NCBI GenBank assembly: GCA_045599005.1
Contig: JAZRVF010000019.1
Location: 1-64,000, forward strand
Direction: 5' to 3'
Source: Treponema_I sp045599005
GTDB taxonomy: Bacteria; Spirochaetota; Spirochaetia; Treponematales; Treponemataceae
DNA: 64,000 nucleotides
Part shown: one piece after another, positions 42,727-52,600 of the stretch
Position numbering within the stretch: the stretch's first letter is position 1
Layout: each line of letters starts with the position of its first letter
The notes under the pieces: model-generated
Told to the model about the DNA's origin: nothing
The model's database searches: none
The model's input: the letters and a program-made list of their open reading frames with translations, nothing else
Position numbers and translations under genes: made by a program

Positions 42727-43047
42727 TCTGAAAGAATATCGTTCCTGCTGAAAACTGTATATACACAAACAAGCTTTTTTTCGCGATCGGAAGATGTTTC
42801 GACTTCGTTCGCGTTGCTCACTGCGCTCAACATGACAGGGAATATTGCAACCATGTCATCCTGAGCGTAGTCGAAGGATCTTTTCACTTTGATCAGCACG
42901 ACAGCTCTTTTGCATTCGCGTTGCTCACTCCGCGCATTTTGGGCAACATTACATTTTTTTCCTGTTTTTGTTTCCTTAAAAAATAATTCCTGTTATATTT
43001 GTCTTCAGAGTTCGTTAAAAACTGCCGATAAACAGTATGGAGATTCT
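42727..43047. repeat. Intergenic region with a rearranged inverted-repeat element (copy 3)
   Basis: About 42788-42885 holds GATGTTTCGACTTCG...CGCTCAACATGACAGG followed by ATGTCATCCTGAGCGTAGTC and GAAGGATCT, i.e. the two halves of the element in swapped order compared with copies 1 and 2. A partial TTCGCGTTGCTCACTCCGCG repeat follows at about 42917-42936. No gene is seen before the start at 43048. Confidence 0.75.
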
Positions 43048-44631
43048 ATGCCCCAGACACAGAGAGACAGAAAGCGCATTCAGGCTTTCAGAAACACCAT
43101 TGATCAGTGCGAATCAAATAATGCACTAAGAAAATCGATAAAAAAATCAGTCAATGCACAGGAAGTTTTTCTTGAACACGACGAAATTGAGTTCGACCGT
43201 GATGATGAATATCCGGAATGTGCTGAGATTAAAGTCAGTGACCGCCGTACTCTTGAAGCAGCAAGTGAATATGTTGCCGCGGGACTGAAAACCTGTATCT
43301 TGAATTTTACATCTGCAACAAAACCTGGAAGTGCCATTCTTGCCGGAGGTCATGCTCAGGAAGAGACAATCTGCCGTTGCACCACGCTTTACTCATGCAT
43401 TTCGGAAGAAGATACAAAACGTGCTTTTTATGACAGGCACAAACGGCGCCTTGAGAACCATAAAATGTCTTTTTACAACAATGATGACTGCATTTTTACA
43501 CCTAATGTTGTTGTTTTCAAGAACGATTTTCCGCCCTACCAGACTCTGTCAGAAGAGGATTGGTTCAAGGTTGATGTCATTTCCTGCGCTGCTCCCAGAC
43601 TTCCTGAGCCTGATGAGACAGGTCACCAGGAAGGACTTGATTCTGACAGACTTAAGAAAGTGATCAAACACCGTGCCAGACGCATTCTTGAAGTGGCTGC
43701 TTCCCACGATGCGGACGCTGTTATTCTTGGTGCTTTCGGCTGTGACACAGGTTGCCCTGAGGCAATTGTGTCGGAAGCTCTGAAGGAAGCACTGGAGGAA
43801 TACCAGAATCTTTTCCGCGTTGTGGACTTTGCAGTTCCCATGTCGCCGAACAATACTGAGCGCTACGATATTTTCTGCCATACATTCTTTGCCGATGCGG
43901 ATTTTGCTGAGGACGAAGGTTATGTGGAAGAATCTTCTGATGAACAGTTTTCTGAAGAGGATTCTGAAGATTTTGAATTCGAAGAATCTTTTGATGAGGA
44001 ATATGAAGAGACTGAAGACTCAGAGGATGAATTTGATGATGAAGAATCAGAGTTCGAAACTGATGAGGAATTCTATGAGGATGAACCTGAAGAAAACGAA
44101 GATGATTCAGAGGACTCAGAAGACAGTTTCATGACTGATGAAGATCTTTCGGATGAAGAGTCAGAAGAAGATGATGAAGAGGATAACACCTCTGATTTGT
44201 ATGAGGAACCGGAAGAGAATGTGCATGAGGAAAAAGCTGTTGTGTACACAAAGCATGCCCGCGCTGTTGAGACAGAACCGGATCCGGTTGTCGTTTCTGC
44301 TGTTCCTTCCTCTGTTGTGGGTTCCTCTCTGCCTGGAACAATCAGTAATGATGTGATAATTCAGGTTCTCAGCCGTCTTGCTGATTTTTCAGTGTTTTCA
44401 TCCAGCAATATGGTAAGCAGAAATCTGCTTATGCAGGCAATGCTTTCAATAGGAACCAATCAGAGTGGCTCTGTTCTTCCTGCAAACCTGGCCGGAGGGA
44501 CTCTGAATACTCAGCCTGATTCAATGGCTGCCTGCAGACGGCTTGCTTCCCGCGCGGAAAATCACAAGAACAGACATAATGCATTTTCTATTGCAGAAAT
44601 AATGGAGATGAAAGACTATGGAAAAAAATAA
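43048..44631 (+). CDS. Microbial-type poly(ADP-ribose) glycohydrolase-like protein (TIGR02452) with acidic linker and extra C-terminus
   Basis: A 527-residue protein; GGAGA precedes the ATG at 43048. Residues about 1-285 match TIGR02452/bacterial PARG: LNFTSATKPGSAILAGGHAQ then EE (QEE at 104-106, the catalytic glutamates), CRCTTLYSCI, VISCAAPRLPEP, VILGAFGCDTGCP. Relatives end there. Here about 130 residues follow that are almost all Glu, Asp and Ser (about 290-420), then about 105 residues ending HNAFSIAEIMEMKDYGKK. The stop overlaps the PIN gene by 14 bp. PARGs remove ADP-ribose chains; the added part may bind the PIN protein. That is inference. Confidence 0.82.
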   Translation: MPQTQRDRKRIQAFRNTIDQCESNNALRKSIKKSVNAQEVFLEHDEIEFDRDDEYPECAEIKVSDRRTLEAASEYVAAGLKTCILNFTSATKPGSAILAGGHAQEETICRCTTLYSCISEEDTKRAFYDRHKRRLENHKMSFYNNDDCIFTPNVVVFKNDFPPYQTLSEEDWFKVDVISCAAPRLPEPDETGHQEGLDSDRLKKVIKHRARRILEVAASHDADAVILGAFGCDTGCPEAIVSEALKEALEEYQNLFRVVDFAVPMSPNNTERYDIFCHTFFADADFAEDEGYVEESSDEQFSEEDSEDFEFEESFDEEYEETEDSEDEFDDEESEFETDEEFYEDEPEENEDDSEDSEDSFMTDEDLSDEESEEDDEEDNTSDLYEEPEENVHEEKAVVYTKHARAVETEPDPVVVSAVPSSVVGSSLPGTISNDVIIQVLSRLADFSVFSSSNMVSRNLLMQAMLSIGTNQSGSVLPANLAGGTLNTQPDSMAACRRLASRAENHKNRHNAFSIAEIMEMKDYGKK

Positions 44632-45091
44632 TCAGGTTCGCGCAAAAATGCGCCAGAAAACAGACACACCGCCTTCAGTTGTTTGCGATGCAACCTTTTT
44701 TGCGGCTTTTGCTATGGGTTCCGGAGAACCTTATGAACGTGCAAAAAACCGTATTTTCGACATAGTCAACCGCAACGGAACAATAAACGTTCCTTCACTT
44801 TTCTGGTATGAACTGGGCAACATTCTGCTCAAGGCAAGCACCAGCCAGAAGAATGGCGATAAGCCGCGCCTTCACCGCTCTGACGTGAATGACATAATGT
44901 TTGATCTTCGCAAACTGCCCATTGTAACAAACACTGAACAGGGCCCTGACATCTCAATGCGTATCAGCGAACTTGCAGTGGAAAACCGCCTGTCATTCTA
45001 TCAGGCTTCCTACATGGAGCTGGCCCGCCGCCTGCAGATTTCCCTCTGCACCTGTGATCCGAAGCTTCAGGTTGTCATCCGCAACAGTTGA
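44618..45091 (+). CDS. PIN-domain protein coupled to the PARG-like gene
   Basis: A 157-residue PIN-type protein. VVCDATFFAAFAM (first Asp near residue 24), PSLFWYELGNILLKA (Glu), LAVENRLSFYQASYMELARRL and ISLCTCDPKL follow the VapC/PIN order, though the third acidic residue of LADSM-type motifs is replaced (LSFYQAS). It may thus be a weak or altered nuclease. The start lies inside the last codons of the PARG-like gene (14-bp overlap), which points to translational coupling. No separate antitoxin gene exists on either side. Confidence 0.82.
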   Translation: MEKNNQVRAKMRQKTDTPPSVVCDATFFAAFAMGSGEPYERAKNRIFDIVNRNGTINVPSLFWYELGNILLKASTSQKNGDKPRLHRSDVNDIMFDLRKLPIVTNTEQGPDISMRISELAVENRLSFYQASYMELARRLQISLCTCDPKLQVVIRNS

Positions 45092-45114
45092 GTCCCTATT
45101 TCTGCGGCAGACCC

Positions 45115-45621
45115 TCAGAATCCCAGCATTTTGAGAAGTCCGCTGCAGCCTGCATAAATGTCATCGTAGGTTTCGTCAAAATTGTCGGTGTACCAGGGGT
45201 CTGCAACATCCCGGTTTGAGCCGCAGAATTCCAACATTTTGCAGAGACGCGGACTTGTCGCAGGAATTCCTGCGATCCGTGCCATGTTGCGGATATTGGC
45301 GCTGTCCATGCCGATAAGCAGGTCATTGTCCATGTAATCCTGTACCGTCATCTGGCGCGCTCTGTGTCCGCTGCATGAAATGTTGTAGCGGGCCAGTTTG
45401 TTGCGTGTCCCGTAATGCACACCGTTTCCAATCTCTTCGCGGCTTGTGGCGGCGGAATCAATCTGGAAAAGATGAGCTGCATTCAGTTTCTTAACCATAT
45501 CCTGCATCAGATACTTTCCCATGGGCGAACGGCAGATGTTGCCGTGACACACGAAAAGAATATGCAGTTTTTCTCCCCGTTCAATTCTGTTTTTCAGTTC
45601 TTCTATGTAATTTCTGTCCAT
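45115..45621 (-). CDS. Low-molecular-weight protein-tyrosine phosphatase
   Basis: A 168-residue enzyme with ILFVCHGNICRSPM (Cys-x5-Arg P-loop, about 22-35) and DPWYTDNFDETYDDIYAG, the general-acid Asp-Pro motif. Typical LMW-PTP length. It dephosphorylates phosphotyrosine proteins, possibly envelope-related kinases. It converges on the PIN gene with 23 bp between the stops. Confidence 0.93.
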   Translation of the reverse strand: MDRNYIEELKNRIERGEKLHILFVCHGNICRSPMGKYLMQDMVKKLNAAHLFQIDSAATSREEIGNGVHYGTRNKLARYNISCSGHRARQMTVQDYMDNDLLIGMDSANIRNMARIAGIPATSPRLCKMLEFCGSNRDVADPWYTDNFDETYDDIYAGCSGLLKMLGF

Positions 45622-45733
45622 TTGTGTGCATTTTATCTTGCACAGTCAAAAAAAGCAAACTGAAGGAAAATCCGCCTGTCCTTTTAATTTCAGGATGTTC
45701 AATTTTTGCGCTCAATCTGTTATCATGGAAAGC

Positions 45734-46318
45734 ATGAAATCGAAATCCTTCTCCAAAAAAACATTGCTCACATTCTGTCTCCTGCTCTGTGCCGGGTCAC
45801 TTTTTGCAGAAATTCCTCTTTCTTTGGCCTGGAATGCAGGAACTGCGGCAATTTCTTATGGTGATGATATTGTCCGGAGCCGGAATTCAAATCTCCGTTC
45901 TGAGAAATATTTCCATCTTCTTCTGACTGGTGACATTGCCGCCAGATTGAAACTTGAAGATTTTCTTTCTGTAACCGGTGGTCTGACTGCATCCCTGGAT
46001 TTCTATGGCAAAGGAAAATACGGTGTCCTTTATATGGATTATTCACCCTTTCTGGGGCTGCGGTTTTTTCCCGGTATAGGCGGACTTTATTTCGGAGTTG
46101 ATTACACAATCGGTCAGCGTGGCGACATACTGTTTCTGGCCGATGACACTCAGAACCGTTTTTCTCAGTGGGGCAACGGATTCCGTTTTTCCGCAGAGTA
46201 CGATTTTTCTGAGCACTTTTCAGGATTTGCGCCTCTGGTTTCTGTAAGTTACCGGTCAATGCCCCGTGGTGGCAGCCGTGACCATCTGTTTGCACTGGCT
46301 TTGAGTGCCAGATTCTAA
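45734..46318 (+). CDS. Small outer-membrane beta-barrel-like protein
   Basis: A 194-residue protein with signal peptide (KKTLLTFCLLLCAGSLFAE), then aromatic, strand-rich sequence ending FALALSARF with C-terminal Phe. About eight strands could fit. GGAAAG precedes the ATG at 45734; 45725 is an alternative. No known family was recognised. A PfkB kinase gene follows after 22 bp. Confidence 0.7.
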   Translation: MKSKSFSKKTLLTFCLLLCAGSLFAEIPLSLAWNAGTAAISYGDDIVRSRNSNLRSEKYFHLLLTGDIAARLKLEDFLSVTGGLTASLDFYGKGKYGVLYMDYSPFLGLRFFPGIGGLYFGVDYTIGQRGDILFLADDTQNRFSQWGNGFRFSAEYDFSEHFSGFAPLVSVSYRSMPRGGSRDHLFALALSARF

Positions 46319-46340
46319 TCTGTTTGAGAAAGGGTAAGTG

Positions 46341-47273
46341 ATGAAAACCGGTAATCCGAAAGTGTTGAGCTGTGGAAACGTTTCCGTTGACATTAAAGCA
46401 TTCAGTTTTGAAGCCGATGAAGCCGAAGCATACCGTGACGGAACCATTGATCTTGTAAGCGGTGGAGTGGGGCGCGGAATGGCAATCAACCTGGCTCATC
46501 TTGGTCTTGAATCCGCGATCTGTTCCTGTGTCGGCACTGACATCTTCGGCGATTACCTGAGAAAGGAACTGGAAGCCGAAAACATAAACACCAGTCTGCT
46601 GCGGACTGTTCCCGGCGGACACACGGCTCTGTTCTCAGTCATGGCATCTGCGGGAAAACCTGCTTCCTGCGTTTACAGCACCGGAATTACCCAAGATATT
46701 GCTTTTGATGAAAATGTCCGGACTTTTCTGGACAAAGGTGGCGCAGACATTGTCTGTCTTGATTCAAACCTTAGCCGCGAGACTCTTGCTGATTTCTACG
46801 GATACAGGAAAAATCACGATATTTTTCTGTTCCAGAACGCGACTGCTCCTGACATTGCGAAAAAATCCCTGGAATTTGCTCCTTATGCGGATCTTTTTGC
46901 CTGCAATGAAGCGGAAGCCTCAGCAATCACCGGGAAAAAAGCATTTCCTGATGCAGATTTTGCCCGGGAATTTGCGTCTCTTGGATACAGACACTTTATA
47001 ATCACTTTCGGAAGCCTTGGTGTGATGGTGTACAAAGACGGTGAAGTCTGGAACGAAAAGCCTTACGCAACGGATTCAATTGTTGACACAATCGGTGCCG
47101 GAGATGCATTTGCTTCCGGTTATATTTTCGGCTGCACTTCTTCCTCGCCCAGACCTGTCAGACGCTGTATTCAGTTCGGACTTGCCTGCGCCAAAGAAAC
47201 ACTGCGCACCCGCCAGACTGTGAGCAATCTGCTTACGGCACAGCTTGTGGAGAATTATCCTGATCACAGATAA
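46341..47273 (+). CDS. PfkB-family carbohydrate kinase
   Basis: A 310-residue kinase with the N-terminal SGGVGRGMAINLAHLG, the di-Gly and nucleotide regions CNEAEASAITGKK and ITFGSLGVMVYKDG, and the catalytic motif DTIGAGDAFASGYI (Asp near residue 254). Members phosphorylate sugars or nucleosides such as ribose, fructose-1-P or pseudouridine; the substrate cannot be told here. The ATG at 46341 follows GGGTAAGTG. It converges with the AraC-type gene. Confidence 0.9.
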   Translation: MKTGNPKVLSCGNVSVDIKAFSFEADEAEAYRDGTIDLVSGGVGRGMAINLAHLGLESAICSCVGTDIFGDYLRKELEAENINTSLLRTVPGGHTALFSVMASAGKPASCVYSTGITQDIAFDENVRTFLDKGGADIVCLDSNLSRETLADFYGYRKNHDIFLFQNATAPDIAKKSLEFAPYADLFACNEAEASAITGKKAFPDADFAREFASLGYRHFIITFGSLGVMVYKDGEVWNEKPYATDSIVDTIGAGDAFASGYIFGCTSSSPRPVRRCIQFGLACAKETLRTRQTVSNLLTAQLVENYPDHR

Positions 47274-47281
47274 GTGCTCAA

Positions 47282-48550
47282 TTAAGGGGATTTATTTTTT
47301 TTTCCAGAATTGACGTCAGTAATGATTCCGTGCTTCCGGTATTCACTGGGAGTGATGCCTTTTATTCCTTTGAAGACACGGGTAAAGTAGTTCATGTCAC
47401 TGAAACCGACAAAAATTGAGATGTCCTCGATGCTGGTATTGGTGGTCTCAAGAAGTTCAACGGCTTTCTCAATGCGGCAGCGGTTGATGTAGGTTGAGAT
47501 TGACATCTCTACCTCACGGTTGAAGACTGCAGACAGATAGTTGGGACTGACATTGATGGCACTTGCAATCTCCGGAAGATGAATGTCGTTACTCATGTTC
47601 GTATTGATGTAGTTCAATGCCTGCCGAACCATGGGCGTGTATTTGATCAGTGAATGTTTGGTCACGAGTTTGCAGTATTCAAGGATGCTGTCTTCCTGCA
47701 TTCTGTGAAGTTCTTCCACGCTGTTCGTGCTTTCTATGGCAGAAAGAATCTGATTTGAAAGGTTGTCAATGAAAAAAGGGTGGACATAAGAACGGGCAAC
47801 AGCTTTTCGGAGGATTGTGTTCAGTACGATTCCGTTGTTTTTTGCATTCCGGAGAGGATCCTTCAGACGGCGGAGGTTTTCCATCTCAACCCGGAGAATG
47901 CGCCATGTCTGCAGAGCACCCACACTGGCACCCTGTGTAACATCAGCCTGCAGCTTTGATTCCAGTGAGTAGCGGCGTTCTGTCTGCGCCATGTAAATGC
48001 GCTCTTCTTCACCGTAGTAATCCTGCGGATCAACCTTTTTGTCCGTCCCGAAAGGATACACCGTTTTGCAGCGAGGCTCTCTTTCAGTGTTGTACAGGTG
48101 TGTGATCAGAATCCGCGCCAGTGTGATCACTTTGGTAAGTGAGCAGACCGGAACGGAATTGTAGAACATTTTGAGCGGTGTTGTGTAAGAAACCTGGATC
48201 CTGTTGCGGAGCAATGCACGCTGTGTAAGAAGATCCATCTGGGAAGTGGTCTGGGCTGAAGTGAAGAAAGGTCCGATTACCAGAAAATCTTTCTCTGTGT
48301 CAGGATTCTGAGGAAGTTTTATTGCAGTCCAATGGAGAAAGAAACAGTCCTCAACATCATAGATGATCTGCTCCTCAAGTTTGTTGAAGTAAGTGAGAAG
48401 GGTTTCTCCGTTGTAGGAAGTGCCTGCCATGGGAGGTGCAATAGTATCGCACAATGCTTTCGTGGATTCAACTTTATTTTGTACAATAGAAGCGTGAACA
48501 GATAAAAGAGTCTCTATATAGTCTTTTGTTAAATCAATTAATGAATTCAT
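47282..48550 (-). CDS. AraC-family transcriptional regulator
   Basis: A 422-residue protein. The N-terminal ~300 residues are a sensor region without a recognised domain. Residues about 310-410 are the AraC double helix-turn-helix (INTNMSNDIHLPEIASAINV then SPNYLSAVF; DISIFVGFSDMNYFTRVFKG then ITPSEYR). Probably a cytosolic regulator of sugar or host-related genes. The upstream ~150 bp are AT-rich and carry its promoter. The neighbouring PfkB gene is a possible target. Confidence 0.9.
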   Translation of the reverse strand: MNSLIDLTKDYIETLLSVHASIVQNKVESTKALCDTIAPPMAGTSYNGETLLTYFNKLEEQIIYDVEDCFFLHWTAIKLPQNPDTEKDFLVIGPFFTSAQTTSQMDLLTQRALLRNRIQVSYTTPLKMFYNSVPVCSLTKVITLARILITHLYNTEREPRCKTVYPFGTDKKVDPQDYYGEEERIYMAQTERRYSLESKLQADVTQGASVGALQTWRILRVEMENLRRLKDPLRNAKNNGIVLNTILRKAVARSYVHPFFIDNLSNQILSAIESTNSVEELHRMQEDSILEYCKLVTKHSLIKYTPMVRQALNYINTNMSNDIHLPEIASAINVSPNYLSAVFNREVEMSISTYINRCRIEKAVELLETTNTSIEDISIFVGFSDMNYFTRVFKGIKGITPSEYRKHGIITDVNSGKKNKSP

Positions 48551-48698
48551 TCAGCACCAATCAGAAATAATTACTATGTGTATATTCTATTTCAATAGTA
48601 TAAAAAATTCAAGAAATTTGTAAAAAAATCCAAAAACTCCAACCGTTAAAGTCAAACTGGTGGCTGAATGATAATCGATGCTGATTATAGGAAGTTTC

Positions 48699-49661
48699 TC
48701 AGGTTTTTCTTCTGTAAAGATTTGCCGTGTTCCTTTCCCAGAATACGCCTTCTGCATAGCCCTGTATTGCAGGATTTGATTCTGCCAGAATCAGTCGTTT
48801 TGCGGCATAACGACAGTAAGTTCTGTCCAGCTCGATTCCGCAATAGGAACGTCCCAGCTTCTTTGCAGTGACGCTGGCTGTGCCGCTGCCCAGAAAGGGA
48901 TCAAAGACAAGGGCTCCCGGACGGGATGAAGCCAGAATCAGTTTGGCATAAAGTTTTTCGCTTTTCTGCGTGGGATGTTCTGTGTTTTCCGGCATGGACC
49001 AGAAAGGAACTGATATGTCATCCCAGAAGTTGGAAGGACATGTCAGCCGGAAATTACCATCATCCTCAGTCTGCCAGTCTTTTGCGGTTCCGTTTTCTCT
49101 GTACGGGGCAATCACTTTGCGCTTTATTTTTACAGAATCCAGATCAAAATAATAATCATCAGGATTTTTGACCGCAAACCAGATGTCTTCCATGCTGTTT
49201 TTCCAGTTTGCAGAAGCTCCCCGGCCTTTTTCACGCTGCCAGGTTATGCGGTTGAGAACTGTCAGCTGTTTTTCCAGTGCCCGCTGAAGAGCTGAGGTGC
49301 ATTTCCAGTCACCGCACAGATAGAGGCTTCCGTCGGGTTTAAGCAGCCGGCAGACCTGTGGAAGCCATGAATCAAGATAGCTTTCATAAGAGTCGGAATC
49401 CATGGCTCTGAATTTTGATCCGTTGAAAGCCTTGTTAAGATTGTAGGGCGGATCAATGATTATCAGGTCTGCGAAAGCATCAGGAAGCCGTGGCAGAACT
49501 TCCAAAAGATCTGCGTTTATTGTCCGGTCACTAAGATAATTTGCAGAAATGTTATCCGGCAGATCAGAGCCGTCAGTAATCAGCCTGTCCAGTTTTTCAA
49601 ATTCATCCGGCTCAAGACGCAGCGTTCTGTTTCTGCCGGAAATAGTTTTTTCTGTCATCAT
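48699..49661 (-). CDS. Site-specific DNA methyltransferase, beta-class N6/N4 type
   Basis: A 320-residue enzyme with IIIDPPYNLNKAF (motif IV, about residues 67-79) before VFDPFLGSGTASV (SAM-binding motif I, about 266), i.e. beta-class order. It also has a TEHPTQKSEKL motif. It methylates adenine N6 or cytosine N4 in a specific site. No restriction endonuclease gene is next to it, so it looks like an orphan. The ATG-ATG at 49661/49658 overlaps the stop of the large Ig/OmpA gene, making an odd pairing with envelope genes. Confidence 0.9.
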   Translation of the reverse strand: MMTEKTISGRNRTLRLEPDEFEKLDRLITDGSDLPDNISANYLSDRTINADLLEVLPRLPDAFADLIIIDPPYNLNKAFNGSKFRAMDSDSYESYLDSWLPQVCRLLKPDGSLYLCGDWKCTSALQRALEKQLTVLNRITWQREKGRGASANWKNSMEDIWFAVKNPDDYYFDLDSVKIKRKVIAPYRENGTAKDWQTEDDGNFRLTCPSNFWDDISVPFWSMPENTEHPTQKSEKLYAKLILASSRPGALVFDPFLGSGTASVTAKKLGRSYCGIELDRTYCRYAAKRLILAESNPAIQGYAEGVFWERNTANLYRRKT

Positions 49662-52600
49662 TTTTCCAGTATGAATTCCACACGGCGGTTTTTCCACCAG
49701 TTCTCTTTATCATCCCGCGGCACCACGGGAACCCGTCCGCCCATACCCACTGTTGAAAGTCTTGAAGCGGAAACTCCGTATTCAATCAGTTTGTCCTTTA
49801 CATATTCTGCCCTGCTGCTGGAAAGGGGAACCAATGCGACGCCGTATTCCTCTGTATCCACAGTCTCCTCTTCCTCAGTGTCCGAAACATTGTTTGCGTG
49901 TCCTTCAACCGTGACTTTATAATCCTTGAATTTGTTCAGGATTTCTGCAACGCGCATCAGAACACGGTTGTTGTTGTCTATCTGCTCCTGACTGAGACCT
50001 TTGACAGGATCTTCATTCTGTCCCGCAAAGTCAGAGGCGTCACTGCGGAATATTATGGAAGGAATCTGCATCTTAAGCACATCTCCGTCCCGGATCACAA
50101 GAACATCAACAGAAATCAGTCCTTTTGCGACACTTGTCATTCCCAGTTCGTCAGTCACAGAGAATTCAAAGGGATAATCTGTCGCGGACTGGACAAGTTC
50201 GCCGGAATTGCTGCGTCCGTCCCAGATCATCCGTTCTGTGATAGCTGATTTTCCTGAAGTTTTCCAGAATGAGTTGCCGTTCTCAGGATCTTTCACCTCA
50301 AAATGCCAGTTTGTAAACGGAATTGCGCTGTTTGCAGAGAGAAGAATGTAAAGATCATCCTGGTAGCCGTCATTGTCAGGACTGAAATATTCCGGTGCTG
50401 TACGGACAAGAAGTGAAGGCGGTGTGACCCATGACGTGAATTTTCCTGTGGATGCGGTGATCTCGTCCCCTTTTGCGTAGCGGATCTCCAGGACTGCGGA
50501 AAATTCCCCTTCCTGCACAAAACCTTTCCTGTCCGTGCCGTTCCATGTGATTGTGGCCGGCAGTGAACTCTGGTCCGCTGTGGACCAGCTCATCACGCTG
50601 CTGTTCCACTGGTCGGTAATGTCAAACTTCCACCATTCAATGCCTTCTGCGGGGCTTGCAGTGATTGAGAAAGTTTCTGTGTCAAGGATTCCGTCTCCAT
50701 TGGGTGAAAACTTCTCTTCCTGCACGGTGACAAAGGATTTTGCAGGCCGTGAGTCAACCTGAAGGTTTTCAAGTACGCACTCCGATCTGTTTCCGGCCTT
50801 GTCTTCGCAGCTTATGACGAATGAATACAATCCGTCCGGAACAAGATTGCTGTCTCTGTCGGTTCCGTCCCAGAAAAAAGATTCTGCCTTTCCTGTCCAT
50901 GTGTAGGTCCGGATCCTGCTGCCCGAACTGTCTTTTATGACAGCGGTCCATTTGTCTTCCGTTCCTGTGCTGATGCTGAGCGGCAGCGTGTCTTTCCTGC
51001 CGTCTCCGTTTGGCGAAAAAAGCAGATAATCTGCGGAAACATTTACGGTCGGATAAAGGGTGTCCAGTTCAAAAGTCTGGGTACTGACTGTGTTTTCGCT
51101 GCCGTTGCTGCTTCTTACCGAGAGCCGTGCGGAATAAACTCCGTCAGGACATGCTTTCGGTCTGTCAGAAGTGTTTGACGATCCGTTCCACATAAAGGAT
51201 TCCGGCAGGGATTTTTTCTCGGCCTGTGTCCAGACTTCTTTTCCGCTGCCGTCGAGAACTGAAAAACGGTATTCAGTGATTTTTGCACCGGTTCTTACCA
51301 TGGGGTAAAAACTGATTGTGTCGTTCTTGCCGTCTTTGTTCGGTGAAAAAGCCATGTTTCTGGAACCGACTGACAGAAGAATGTCCGTGCGGCTTGTGTT
51401 CAGCTCAAAGGAACTGCTTTCCGTGCAGAAAAAGTTTCCCGCTGAGTCTGTTGAAAAAAGCCGGTAGGTGTAGATTCCGTCTGCAATTGTTCCGTCATCT
51501 CCTGTTCCGTCCCAGATCTGGACTGTTGGAACCTGGCTTCCGAAATCATAGGTTTTTACGACAGTTCCGTGGGAATCAACAATTTCCCCTGTCCAGGATT
51601 CCTCAACTGATGAATCCTGTGTGATTGTAAGAAAATCCAGTTTGCCGTCGCCGTCTGGAGAAAAAATCTGGTTGTCTGTCTGGATCAATGCGTAAGGTGC
51701 CGTGTTGTCCACAGAGAAATTGCGGGAAATCTCGGATTTCTGACCATTCTGGAAAAGGGCTGTGAAAATCATTCTGTAATCGCCATCGGGAAGGGGCAGA
51801 CCTTCTGAGGTCATTCCATCATACAGGATGACTTCTTCCGGAAGATTTGTTCCACGGATTGTGTTGAATATTTTTCCACCGTTTTTTGACCAGATCTCAA
51901 TTTTCCATTCCGAAAGCCCTGACAGATCTGAGAAAGTGGGCATAACAGAAAGCTCTTTTCTGCATGTTTCCGAAATTCCTCCGGGAGCGATAGGACTTCC
52001 TTTTACAAAAAGATTGATAGATCTTCTCATAGGATCAAAGCGGATGTTTGAAATCTGTGTCCTGTCTGAGACATTGCCCGCCCTGTCTTTGGACTGGATT
52101 CGGTATGTGTAGATGCCGCCGGGAAGCCAGTTGCCGAATTCATCTTTTCCGTCCCAGGTTACAGTCTGCGGGGCTGCGTTTTCCCATGTCCAGTGGAAAA
52201 CTTCTTTTCCCTGTGCGTCAGTAATGAATGCGGTCCAGAGATCTTCTGAACTTCCGCTCTGCTCGATGGTGATGGAGCTTCTGCCGTTTCCTCCGAAGAT
52301 TTTTTCTTCTTCAGGCAGTTGTCTTACTTCTACGTAAGGTTCTGTGTTGTCCACAGTGATTGTGTAGCTTTTTGTCTTTGCCCTGTTGCCTCTGTCATCG
52401 CTGGCAGTGACGTAATAATGATAGACTCCGTCGGGAGCAGTCTCGCCCGAATCAAGAATTCCGTTCCAGACCACTGAATCCGGAATTGTGACGCCTTCTT
52501 TCGGTGCAAAAAGCTGTGACAGGAAAGTGCTGAATGTAAGTTTCTCAGGCCTTTTTTCCTTGTTGCCGATTGTTCTGACTGTCTTTCCTGAATCATCGGT

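Noticed and set aside
45768..46622. Minus-strand 284-codon frame over the small barrel and PfkB genes
   Set aside because: It crosses two genes with clear signals; no SD, composition biased to His and Gln as in antisense frames.
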